Positions 1 through 6,414 of a stretch of DNA of 12,523 nt are shown here, piece by piece. The position numbers and the translations under genes are program-made. Positions within the stretch are counted from its first letter, which is position 1, and every line of letters starts with the position of its first letter. The stretch comes from JANNFX01 sp031380225 (lineage in GTDB: Bacteria; Pseudomonadota; Alphaproteobacteria; Rhizobiales; Hyphomicrobiaceae), in assembly GCA_031380225.1 (NCBI GenBank), contig JANNFX010000230.1:1-12523 (forward strand). Direction: 5' to 3'. The notes beneath the pieces were generated by a model. It did not search any database. It worked only from the letters and a program-made list of their open reading frames with translations, and was not told where the DNA came from.

Positions 1-192
1 TGTGATGACGGAGCCATCATCGAGTTGAAGCGCTGGGACGTAGCCAAGCGGATTGATTTTACTGAAATCGCCGCCGCCTTCGTAAGTCTTCTTGCCGATG
101 TCGGTTTTGACCAGCGTCACCGGGATATTCACCTCACGCGAAATGATGTTTGAAGCCAGCGAGCAAGCGCCGGGGGAATAGAAAAGCTTCAT
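1..192 (-). CDS. Glutathione S-transferase, beta-class-like (partial, N-terminal 64 residues)
   Basis: Only the first 64 codons are inside the window; the gene runs off the left edge. The visible part is the thioredoxin-fold N-terminal domain of a cytosolic glutathione S-transferase, which conjugates or reduces substrates with glutathione. The start MKLFYSPGACSLA carries Cys10, the position used by bacterial beta-class enzymes, and the later NPLGYVPAL segment holds the conserved cis-proline that positions glutathione. The ATG at 192 is supported by a GGAG ribosome binding site about 10 bases upstream on the minus strand. It is divergent from the HxlR-type regulator at 354 with about 160 bases between them, an arrangement typical of a regulator controlling its neighbouring detoxification gene. 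The substrate cannot be inferred. Confidence 0.9.
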   Translation of the reverse strand, partial: MKLFYSPGACSLASNIISREVNIPVTLVKTDIGKKTYEGGGDFSKINPLGYVPALQLDDGSVIT

Positions 193-292
193 CCAAAGTC
201 TCCTGATTTAAGGCCAAGGACGCCTTGCGACGGCAGCCCTGGTAATGAGCCCGAGCTAGACCACCTTACCATCACGTTTTCTGTTGAAATAG

Positions 293-312
293 TACCTACC
301 TTTTGGTAAGTA
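293..312. promoter_or_regulatory. Candidate HxlR operator dyad
   Basis: TACCTACC (293-300) and GGTAAGTA (305-312) form an inverted repeat matching at 7 of 8 positions around a TTTT spacer. It lies in the intergenic region between the divergent GST and HxlR genes, about 40 bases before the HxlR start. A further half-site CTTACC occurs at 265-270, closer to the GST gene. Dyads built on GTAAGT half-sites are the sort of sequence bound by HxlR/QorR-like regulators; that this protein binds here is inference. I could not place convincing -35/-10 boxes for either gene. Confidence 0.5.
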
Positions 313-353
313 TAGATTGGGTTCAATTTTGAAACTAGCCCAGGGTTCCCGAC

Positions 354-740
354 ATGCTGAAAGCCGACGTCTTTTCTGCGCGCTGTGCGTCTCGCAACGT
401 TATTGGTTTGCTTGCAGAAAAATGGTCACTGTTGGTCATTCACTCGTTGTCAGACAGTTCCAAAAGAACTGGCGACTTGAGGCGTCATGTGGATGGCATC
501 TCAGAAAAAATGCTCATCCAGACGCTGAGAAGCCTGGAGCGACACGGCTTCGTCTACCGGATCGCATATCCTGAGGTGCCACCGCGAGTCGAATATGGAT
601 TGACCCCACTGGGCCAGCGTCTGTCGGAGTTGGTCCGGGCTCTTGATAAATGGGTCGAGGGCAATTGCCATGAAATCATGGCCGCCCAGCGTGCTTTCGA
701 TGCTGAAAAAACTGAGCCCGAAGTCATCAGCACAAAATAA
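354..740 (+). CDS. HxlR-family winged-helix transcriptional regulator
   Basis: A 128-residue single-domain regulator of the usual HxlR size. Cys11 (FSARCASRN) sits at the position of the redox-sensing cysteine of HypR/YodB/QorR-type members. The helix KWSLLVIHSL (23-32), the recognition helix around GISEKMLIQTLRSLERHGFV (48-67) and the wing VPPRVEYGLTPLG (75-87) are all recognisable. These proteins act as dimers and often repress a neighbouring detoxification or quinone-handling gene until the cysteine is oxidised or alkylated. The divergent GST gene is the natural target, and a dyad lies between them. The ATG at 354 has an AGGG 8 bases upstream. A second cysteine (Cys105) near the C-terminus could take part in disulfide sensing, but this is speculative. 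Confidence 0.93.
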   Translation: MLKADVFSARCASRNVIGLLAEKWSLLVIHSLSDSSKRTGDLRRHVDGISEKMLIQTLRSLERHGFVYRIAYPEVPPRVEYGLTPLGQRLSELVRALDKWVEGNCHEIMAAQRAFDAEKTEPEVISTK

Positions 741-836
741 GAACATCTGTGGTTGCCAAATCAACATTGATCAGCCATGCCGGTATAAGAGCAGCGAGTC
801 ACAGACTGTGCGACCGTAGATGATCGAAATTCCCTG

Positions 837-1931
837 ATGACCGACCGCATCGTCACCTCTGAAAGAAGCGAGAGCGACGCCTTTGAGGCGACGATCCGCC
901 CGCAGTCGCTTGATGATTTCACCGGCCAGGAGCAGGCGCGGGCCAATCTCAGGGTGTTCGTCCAGGCCGCCAAGTCGCGCGGCGACGCACTCGACCACGT
1001 GCTATTCGCCGGCCCTCCGGGTCTTGGCAAGACGACCTTGGCGCAGATCGTCGCCAAGGAGCTTGGCGTCGGTTTTCGTGCCACCTCTGGCCCTGTGATT
1101 TCAAAGGCTGGCGATCTGGCAGCGTTGCTCACCAATCTCGAAGAACGCGACGTGTTGTTCAGCGATGAAATTCATCGCTTGAATCCGGCCATCGAAGAAA
1201 TTCTCTATCCGGCCATGGAAGACTTCCAACTCGATCTCATCATCGGTGAAGGCCCGGCCGCGCGTTCGGTGCGTATTGATCTGGCGAAGTTCACTCTAGT
1301 CGGGGCGACGACGCGCGCTGGGTTGCTGACGACGCCGCTCCGCGATCGCTTCGGTATTCCGATCAGGCTAAATTTTTACTCCATCGATGAATTACAGTCC
1401 GTTGTAACCCGTGGCGCCCGCGTGCTTGGCGCGCCGATTTCGGCAGACGGCGCCCGCGAAATCGCAAGGCGTGCGCGTGGCACGCCGCGCATTGCTGGCC
1501 GGCTATTGCGCCGAGTCCGCGATTTCGCCACCGTTGCCGGCGCACCAATCATCAATGCCGAGGTTGCCGACAAAGCCCTCAAAATGCTCGAAGTCGATAA
1601 CGAAGGCCTCGACGCTCTCGATCACCGCTATCTGACCTGCATCGCCCGGAACTATGACGGCGGCCCGGTTGGCATTGAGACGCTGGCAGCCGCATTGTCG
1701 GAGCCGCGCGATGCGTTGGAGGAAATTGTCGAGCCTTATCTGTTGCAGCAAGGCTTTGTCGGGCGCACGCCGCGAGGCCGTGTGATGACACTCAAAGCTT
1801 ACAAACATCTCGGCATGTCTGGGCCGTCACGGGCAAGTGCTGCCAATGAACTGCCGCTGTTTGATGCAGACATGGACCTTGACGATGAACCCGGCCGGTC
1901 GCCGGGCAGCCGCAGTAAAACCGGCTCATAA
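837..1931 (+). CDS. ruvB: Holliday junction branch-migration ATPase RuvB
   Basis: A 364-residue RuvB, the AAA+ motor that drives branch migration with RuvA at Holliday junctions. Visible parts are Walker A GPPGLGKT (59-66), Walker B ending in D110-E111, sensor 1 GATTR (156-160), the arginine-finger segment PLRDRFG (167-173), the sensor 2 helix GTPRIAGRLLRRVRDF (215-230) and the DNA-binding winged helix QQGFVGRTPRGR (304-315). The residue before the Walker B acidic pair is Ser109 (AGC at 1161-1163), where RuvB proteins normally have Ile (DVLFIDEIH). The last 30 residues are an acidic and polar tail. No Shine-Dalgarno is evident before the ATG, and no in-frame upstream start is credible. It heads an operon with the metallophosphoesterase genes 18 bases on. 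ruvC and ruvA, usually just upstream, are absent here, so this may be a moved or second copy. Confidence 0.95.
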   Translation: MTDRIVTSERSESDAFEATIRPQSLDDFTGQEQARANLRVFVQAAKSRGDALDHVLFAGPPGLGKTTLAQIVAKELGVGFRATSGPVISKAGDLAALLTNLEERDVLFSDEIHRLNPAIEEILYPAMEDFQLDLIIGEGPAARSVRIDLAKFTLVGATTRAGLLTTPLRDRFGIPIRLNFYSIDELQSVVTRGARVLGAPISADGAREIARRARGTPRIAGRLLRRVRDFATVAGAPIINAEVADKALKMLEVDNEGLDALDHRYLTCIARNYDGGPVGIETLAAALSEPRDALEEIVEPYLLQQGFVGRTPRGRVMTLKAYKHLGMSGPSRASAANELPLFDADMDLDDEPGRSPGSRSKTGS

Positions 1932-1938
1932 AGTGTCC

Positions 1939-1944
1939 GAGGAG
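1939..1944 (+). promoter_or_regulatory. Ribosome binding site that fixes a TTG start
   Basis: GAGGAG lies five bases before the TTG at 1950. It decides the start of the first metallophosphoesterase. The next in-frame ATG (codon 7) would remove the twin-arginine pair that forms its export signal. Confidence 0.65.
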
Positions 1945-1949
1945 CCCGT

Positions 1950-2873
1950 TTGATCTCACGCCGCAAAATGTTGAAGGGCCTGTTGGCGATGTCGGCAGCA
2001 GGAGTTGGCATCGGCGGCTATTCCGTTGCCTCACTGTGGCGCTTAAACGTCACGCGGTACACTTTGACGCCGCCCAATTGGCCGGAGGATTTGAAACTCA
2101 AACTGGCGGTTGTCGCCGACCTCCATGCTTGCGATCCGTGGATGTCCGTTGAACGCGTGCGCCAGATCGTTGCTCGTACCAATGCGTTGGAGCCTGACGC
2201 TGTGCTGCTGCTCGGCGACTATGTCGTCGGCTATCGACTGGGACAATACTCAAAACCGGTCGCACATGCGGACTGGGCCAACGTGCTCGCTGGCCTTAAG
2301 GCGCCACTTGGTGTGCACGCGGTGCTCGGAAATCATGATTGGTGGGAAGAGCGGGCCGTTCAGGACCGGCGCGCTGGGCCGGTAAAGGCTGGCGTAGCAC
2401 TCAAGGCAGTGGGCATCCCGGTTTATGAGAACCAATGCGTGCGACTTGAGAAAGATGGTCAGCCGTTCTGGCTTGCTGGGCTCGGCGATCAATGGGCGTT
2501 CTGGCCAAAGCGCGAGAATCACGAAGCTTTTGTTCGCGGCGGAAAAGTCGCCTATGACGGCATCCACGATTTGCCTGGCACATTAAAACTCGTGACGGAC
2601 GAAGCACCTATTATCCTCATGGCACATGAGCCTGATATTTTTCCCGACGTACCAGCGCGCGTAGCGCTCACTGTTTCCGGCCACACTCACGGCGGCCAGG
2701 TCCGCGTCGCCGGGTTTGCGCCAGTGGTCCCATCAAAATATGGCCGCCGATACGTTTATGGCCACATTGTCGAAGACAATCGTAGCCTGATTGTCTCGGG
2801 CGGGCTCGGGTGCAGCGCGGTGCCGGTGCGATTTGGCTCGCCGCCCGAGATTGTTATCATAGAGTTGAGCTAA
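1950..2873 (+). CDS. Tat-exported calcineurin-like metallophosphoesterase, copy 1
   Basis: A 307-residue metallophosphoesterase resembling the YaeI/LpxG-like membrane-associated family. The N-terminus ISRRKMLKG followed by a hydrophobic stretch to about residue 29 is a twin-arginine signal, so it should act at the outer face of the inner membrane. The di-metal centre is complete by eye: D57 and H59 (ADLHA), D90 (GDY), N128-H129 (GNHD), H226 (AHEPD), H245 and H247 (GHTHGGQ). The start is TTG at 1950, chosen for the GAGGAG five bases upstream. It is 18 bases after ruvB and 6 bases before a tandem paralogue, so all are probably cotranscribed. Compared with that paralogue it has an insertion of roughly 15 residues near 183-205. 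The substrate is not evident; family members act on phosphodiester or pyrophosphate bonds, including lipid A intermediates. Confidence 0.88.
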   Translation: MISRRKMLKGLLAMSAAGVGIGGYSVASLWRLNVTRYTLTPPNWPEDLKLKLAVVADLHACDPWMSVERVRQIVARTNALEPDAVLLLGDYVVGYRLGQYSKPVAHADWANVLAGLKAPLGVHAVLGNHDWWEERAVQDRRAGPVKAGVALKAVGIPVYENQCVRLEKDGQPFWLAGLGDQWAFWPKRENHEAFVRGGKVAYDGIHDLPGTLKLVTDEAPIILMAHEPDIFPDVPARVALTVSGHTHGGQVRVAGFAPVVPSKYGRRYVYGHIVEDNRSLIVSGGLGCSAVPVRFGSPPEIVIIELS

Positions 2874-2879
2874 GTACTT

Positions 2880-3794
2880 ATGATCACACGCCGTGGATTA
2901 CTGAAAGGCGCGCTCGCGTCGCTTGGCGGTGCTGCAACATTTGGCAGCTATGCGTTCGCCATTGAGCCGGCATGGCGGCTCAGGATTCAGGAGTATGTGT
3001 TTACGCCCCCGCAATGGCCGCGCTCGCTCAAACTCAAGGCCGCCATCATCGCAGATTTGCACGCTTGCGAGCCATGGGTTGGCGTTAAGCGCATCCGGCA
3101 GATCGTCAATGCTACGCAAAGTCTCGAGGCCGATATTATTTTCTTGCTCGGCGATTATGTGGCCGGACATCATTTCATTACCGGCCAGATTGCTTCGAAT
3201 GTGTGGGCGGCCGAACTTGCGAAACTGCATGCGCCGCTTGGCGTCCACGCGATCATGGGCAATCATGATTGGTGGGATGATCTCAGCGCGCAAAGGAGCG
3301 GCAAAGGCCCGACAATCGCACACCAAGCACTCGAAGCGGCGGGCATCAAAGTTTATGAGAATGAAGTTCAGCGCATCAACAAAGATGGTCAGTCATTCTG
3401 GGTTGCGGGGCTCGGGGATCAGCTTGCGTTTCACGGCCGTGGCGTTGATGATCTCGATGGCACACTCGCAAAAATCAGCGACGGCGATCCGATAATTTTG
3501 CTCGCGCATGAGCCCGATATTTTTCACCGCGTCCCCGATCGCGTGGCACTGACGCTGTCGGGGCACACTCATGGTGGTCAGGTTCGCATGTTTGGCTGGT
3601 CGCCGATTGTGCCATCGCATTTCGGCAATCGCTATGCCTACGGCCACATTGTCGAACGCGACGATGACCCTTCGACGGCCATGGACCGGCATTTGATCGT
3701 TTCGGGTGGCCTCGGTTGCTCAATCATACCGGTTCGCTTTGGCGTGCCGCCAGAAATTGTCATTGTTGAACTCGGAGGTCTATTGACAGCATGA
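2880..3794 (+). CDS. Tat-exported calcineurin-like metallophosphoesterase, copy 2
   Basis: A 304-residue tandem paralogue of the preceding gene, clearly alike along its whole length (over half of positions by eye). It begins ITRRGLLKG with a hydrophobic core to about residue 28, again a twin-arginine signal. Metal ligands are D59 and H61 (ADLHA), D92 (GDY), N128-H129 (GNHD), H210 (AHEPD), H229 and H231 (GHTHGGQ). It lacks the mid-protein insertion of copy 1 but has a short extra loop (DDDPSTAMDR, 261-270). It starts 6 bases after copy 1 with no clear Shine-Dalgarno, which fits translational coupling. Its TGA overlaps the ATG of the thioesterase gene (ATGA at 3791-3794). Both copies keep a full active site, so neither looks decayed and they may have split substrates. 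Confidence 0.88.
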   Translation: MITRRGLLKGALASLGGAATFGSYAFAIEPAWRLRIQEYVFTPPQWPRSLKLKAAIIADLHACEPWVGVKRIRQIVNATQSLEADIIFLLGDYVAGHHFITGQIASNVWAAELAKLHAPLGVHAIMGNHDWWDDLSAQRSGKGPTIAHQALEAAGIKVYENEVQRINKDGQSFWVAGLGDQLAFHGRGVDDLDGTLAKISDGDPIILLAHEPDIFHRVPDRVALTLSGHTHGGQVRMFGWSPIVPSHFGNRYAYGHIVERDDDPSTAMDRHLIVSGGLGCSIIPVRFGVPPEIVIVELGGLLTA

Positions 3795-4270
3795 CGGAGG
3801 CCCTAAAAACATGGCCCGATCTTGCCGGGCGATTGATCGCAGTCGGCAATGGCCGCGGCCATGTGCTGCCGGTGCGCGTTTATTTTGAAGATACCGATGC
3901 CGGTGGCATCACTTATCATGCGACTTACATTCGCTGGTGCGAACGCGGACGCACTGATTTTTTGCGTCTCCTTGGCACCGACAGCCGCCGCATGATTGAC
4001 GGCACCGCGAACCTTGAACCGGCTGCCTTTGTAGTTCGCCGGATGACGTGCGAATTCTACCGCCCCACGCGGATGGACGACGTGCTTTTGGTTGAAACCC
4101 GGGTCAAAGCCACTGGCGGCGCGAGCGTAACCTTGACCCAAGTCATCACCAGTGACGGGGTGCCGGTTTTCGAAGTTGAAGTGTTGGTGGTGCTTGTTAG
4201 CGTCTCCGGAAAGCCGTTGAGGCTGCCACATTCGGTCCGGGACGCCTTCCTCAAGCCCCTATCAGCATAG
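3791..4270 (+). CDS. ybgC: YbgC-type acyl-CoA thioesterase (hot-dog fold)
   Basis: A 159-residue 4-hydroxybenzoyl-CoA thioesterase/YbgC-family protein. The signature VRVYFEDTDAGGITYHATY (28-46) contains the catalytic aspartate and the following ERGRTDFLRLLG is typical of YbgC. Such enzymes hydrolyse short or medium acyl-CoA or acyl-ACP and are linked to phospholipid and cell-envelope work. The ATG overlaps the stop of the upstream phosphoesterase in an ATGA junction, so translation is probably coupled. The N-terminus is some 20 residues longer than classic YbgC. ybgC normally sits with tolQRAB-pal, often after ruvCAB in alphaproteobacteria. Here ruvB is upstream but a carbonic anhydrase, not tolQ, is downstream, which suggests a rearranged locus. 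Confidence 0.87.
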   Translation: MTEALKTWPDLAGRLIAVGNGRGHVLPVRVYFEDTDAGGITYHATYIRWCERGRTDFLRLLGTDSRRMIDGTANLEPAAFVVRRMTCEFYRPTRMDDVLLVETRVKATGGASVTLTQVITSDGVPVFEVEVLVVLVSVSGKPLRLPHSVRDAFLKPLSA

Positions 4271-4342
4271 AGCGTGATGGACAAATGCTGGCAGCCAGCG
4301 GATGATGTTACGAGATATTGTTTGCGTTTGTAGGGACCTGTC

Positions 4343-5023
4343 ATGACTGCCGATATCGATCCGCCAGTGACCAATCCGGACGTGGCCCTCGATTTGGATT
4401 TGGCAGATGCCGTTGAAGGCTACCAACGCTTCCGCCAGCAGTTCGAAAAAGACCGTGAATTCTATATTGCGCTGGCCAAGAAAAAGCAGAAACCGAAACT
4501 GCTATGGATTGGTTGTTGCGATAGCCGCGTGGTGCCATCTCAGATAACTTCCGCCGAACCCGGCGAATTATTCGAAGTTCGCAACATCGCTAATTGCGTG
4601 CCGCCCGAAGGCACTGACGACGACACTGTCGGTGCAGCTATCGAATACGCTTTGGGGCACCTCGGCATCGACGATATCGTCGTCTGCGGCCACACAGGGT
4701 GTGGCGGCATGCAGGCGTTGGCCGAAACGATTCCGCCGGACCAGGAAGCACACCTTGGGCGTTGGGTCGAATACACGCGGCCAGCCCATGTGTTGGTGCG
4801 CGCCGCCGGCGTTCCCGAAGAAAGCCGGTTGCTCGAAACCATCAAAGCGCACATTCACTTTCAGCTCGACAACCTGACTACGTATCGGGCCGTGCGTGAA
4901 GGCATCAAATCCGGCCGTGTCGCCATCCATGGCTGGCTTTACAACATGGAGCAGGGCGAGCTGCTGACCTACGATCCACGCACCGGCGAATGGCGCAACC
5001 TGCTTGAGATGGCGAAGGGGTAA
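4343..5023 (+). CDS. Beta-class carbonic anhydrase
   Basis: A 226-residue beta-carbonic anhydrase interconverting CO2 and bicarbonate in the cytoplasm. Zinc ligands are Cys59 in CCDSR (58-62), His117 and Cys120 in GHTGCGG (116-122); Asp60 and Arg62 form the conserved dyad. The NIANCVPP segment (81-88) and the closing IHGWLYNMEQGELLTYDP (195-212) are typical. The ATG follows AGGGA by 6-7 bases. It starts 72 bases after the thioesterase and may be read from the same transcript or its own promoter. A frameshifted fragment of a close relative matching residues 173-225 lies about 0.5 kb downstream. Confidence 0.95.
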   Translation: MTADIDPPVTNPDVALDLDLADAVEGYQRFRQQFEKDREFYIALAKKKQKPKLLWIGCCDSRVVPSQITSAEPGELFEVRNIANCVPPEGTDDDTVGAAIEYALGHLGIDDIVVCGHTGCGGMQALAETIPPDQEAHLGRWVEYTRPAHVLVRAAGVPEESRLLETIKAHIHFQLDNLTTYRAVREGIKSGRVAIHGWLYNMEQGELLTYDPRTGEWRNLLEMAKG

Positions 5024-5139
5024 TTGCCCTCACGATTTATCAGGTTGCTGCTTTGATTGGGAAAAGCTGGCTTAAGCTTGCGCGTACACGTCAAATCATT
5101 TAACAGCATGCCGTCAAATTCATTTCAGAGGGCCGATCC

Positions 5140-5523
5140 GTGACTGATGACAATCCGCTTTCACGCAAAGCTCACACGGGCAAGAGCTGCAACTATGGTG
5201 AAAAAATGTAATTTCGAGCTAAGGCTGAGCGGCATTTTCCGAAACAAGTTCCGCTAATAATTGAACGCAAACGCTCAAAAATTCCGACAAAGAAAATCCC
5301 GCTGACTAGAGCCATTGCGCGGACCATATTGCTGGCTGTTGATCATTCACAACAACTAGTCGACGATAATTTCGGAGTTCATTTCCACGATCTTTGCGTT
5401 GGTGATATCGACTTTAGAACCATGAAACTCCACCTTGAGGCACTCGTCAATGAGGGATTTCTAACTGCCGGCGCTTCATTGGAACGTTATTGTCTGACAA
5501 AAAAAGGGTTAAAGTGGATATGA
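5140..5523 (+). pseudogene. Small winged-helix-like protein gene interrupted by one in-frame stop
   Basis: A GTG at 5140, 7-8 bases after an AGAGGG ribosome binding site, opens a frame that meets TAA at 5209-5211 after 23 codons. It then continues in the same frame without another stop to TGA at 5521-5523. Read through, it would give 127 residues. The C-terminal part, FRTMKLHLEALVNEGFL followed by RYCLTKKGLKWI, looks like the recognition helix and wing of a winged-helix DNA-binding domain. There is no good start codon after the TAA except a TTG at 5329, which has no obvious Shine-Dalgarno. I read this as a gene inactivated by a single nonsense change. I do not recognise the family. It lies between the intact carbonic anhydrase and a broken copy of one. 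Confidence 0.45.
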
Positions 5524-5530
5524 TCTAGGC

Positions 5531-5715
5531 GAGAAAATTCAGCTTGCCCGAAGAAATGCCGAGAATGACCACCAACCGGCCGTGCGCGAGGCCATTAAGT
5601 TAGGCCGGGTCGCGATCCATGACTGGCTTTTTATATCATGGAAACGGTGAATTGCTGGACTACGATCCACGCACTGGCGAATGGCGCAACCAGCTTGAGA
5701 TGGCGAAGTGGTCGG
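5531..5715 (+). pseudogene. Frameshifted C-terminal fragment of a second carbonic anhydrase
   Basis: Bases 5579-5711 align with 4889-5021 of the intact carbonic anhydrase, at roughly 80% identity by eye. The frame VREAIKLGRVAIHDWL matches VREGIKSGRVAIHGWL, then a small indel near 5629-5650 shifts the frame to ELLDYDPRTGEWRNQLEMAK, matching the end of the intact protein. Weaker similarity in the first frame reaches back to about 5531 (IQLARRNAEN against FQLDNLTTYR). The zinc-binding core is absent. The divergence, including many synonymous changes, argues for an old paralogue rather than a recent duplication. It stops at the 3' end of the convergent higA gene. Confidence 0.75.
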
Positions 5716-5723
5716 GATATCGA

Positions 5724-6014
5724 CTACGCCACCCGTTTTATAAATTTCTTGACTTCAATTTCCGCGGCGCGGTTTCTGACGCCCGCCAGATCGAAACCTA
5801 TTTGCATTCTGAGCCACGTGTCGGCTGAAGTTCCAATGGCTTTTTCAAGCCGGAACGCCATCTCCGGGCTAATCCCGGACGTGCCATTTAAAACCCGGTG
5901 CAACTGTTGACGCGTCACGCCAAGAGATTTGGCGGCATTCGCCACAGAAAGCCCGAGGCTCTCAATGTCGGCCTTGAGAAGGCGGCCCGGATGGGCGGGG
6001 AATTTCATTGGCAT
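5724..6014 (-). CDS. higA: HigA-family antitoxin (HTH XRE)
   Basis: A 96-residue antitoxin of the HigA/VapI type. The start MPMKFPAHPGRLLKADIESL is characteristic of this group, and a cro/C1-type helix-turn-helix follows at about 22-65 (LSVANAAKSLGVTRQQLHRVLNG then ISPEMAFRLEKAIG). It should bind and neutralise the HigB nuclease and repress the operon through its DNA-binding domain. It starts 14 bases after the toxin stop on the same strand, in the usual toxin-first order, with a weak AAGG upstream. Its end abuts the carbonic anhydrase fragment. Confidence 0.93.
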   Translation of the reverse strand: MPMKFPAHPGRLLKADIESLGLSVANAAKSLGVTRQQLHRVLNGTSGISPEMAFRLEKAIGTSADTWLRMQIGFDLAGVRNRAAEIEVKKFIKRVA

Positions 6015-6028
6015 AGCAGGGCCCTTTG

Positions 6029-6307
6029 TCAGTGGTAGTCTAGAAAATCAACGTCGAAAGCGTCGCCATCTTTGAACCTAAACACAATTCGCCAATTGGC
6101 TTGAACTGTAACTGCCCAAAGCCCTTTGAGGTTTCCCTTGAGTGCGTGCAGCCGGAGCGTTGGCCGGTTTATGTCGTCAATTGTTACTGCTGCATCAAGC
6201 AAGGTCAGGATATCGCGGATGCGCTCGGCCATGCTGGCCGGGAGCAGGCGGGCATCATTTTGGAGATAGAAACGCTTCAAACCCTTGTGGCGGAAACTTT
6301 CTATCAT
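6029..6307 (-). CDS. higB: HigB-family ribosome-dependent mRNA interferase toxin
   Basis: A RelE/ParE-fold toxin of 92 residues. It starts MIESFRHKGLKRFY, the standard opening of this family, and ends with LHALKGNLKGLWAVTVQANWRIVFRF plus VDFLDYH, where the conserved Arg, Trp and C-terminal His region of the active face lies. It would cleave mRNA on the ribosome when free of HigA. An in-frame ATG at 6322 would add five residues, but that codon lies inside the operator palindrome and upstream of the predicted transcript start, so I reject it. The -10 box ends five bases before the ATG at 6307 and no Shine-Dalgarno is present, so the mRNA is probably leaderless. Confidence 0.93.
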   Translation of the reverse strand: MIESFRHKGLKRFYLQNDARLLPASMAERIRDILTLLDAAVTIDDINRPTLRLHALKGNLKGLWAVTVQANWRIVFRFKDGDAFDVDFLDYH

Positions 6308-6312
6308 GGAAA

Positions 6313-6341
6313 ATAGTAGCATGTAATGTTACATGCGTCAA
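6313..6341 (-). promoter_or_regulatory. higBA promoter
   Basis: On the minus strand TTGACG (6341-6336) and TACTAT (6318-6313) are separated by exactly 17 bases, a sigma-70-like arrangement with 5/6 and 4/6 matches to consensus. The -10 box is five bases from the higB ATG, placing the transcript start at or next to the start codon. Confidence 0.65.
6319..6336. promoter_or_regulatory. higBA operator palindrome
   Basis: GCATGTAA-TG-TTACATGC is a perfect 8+8 bp inverted repeat with a 2 bp centre. It fills the spacer between the -35 and -10 boxes of higBA, where bound HigA dimers would block RNA polymerase. The position and symmetry are seen directly; HigA binding is inferred from how HigA antitoxins regulate themselves. 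Confidence 0.7.
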
Positions 6342-6414
6342 CCGCGGAATGTTGGAGCGAGTCAGATGTTGGGCTTCGCGAAGAGCTCAGCTAATCCTAC
6401 AGTGAGTATTCCGC

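Noticed and set aside
5619..5910. Plus-strand frames starting at 5619 and 5638
   Set aside because: They are parts of the frameshifted carbonic anhydrase fragment running on into the antisense of higA.
6308..6322. Longer higB start at 6322
   Set aside because: The codon lies within the operator palindrome, upstream of the likely transcript start. The family normally begins MIESFRHKG.
6374..6383. CTTCGCGAAG palindrome downstream of nadK
   Set aside because: It is short, has no T-tract, and such palindromes are common by chance.
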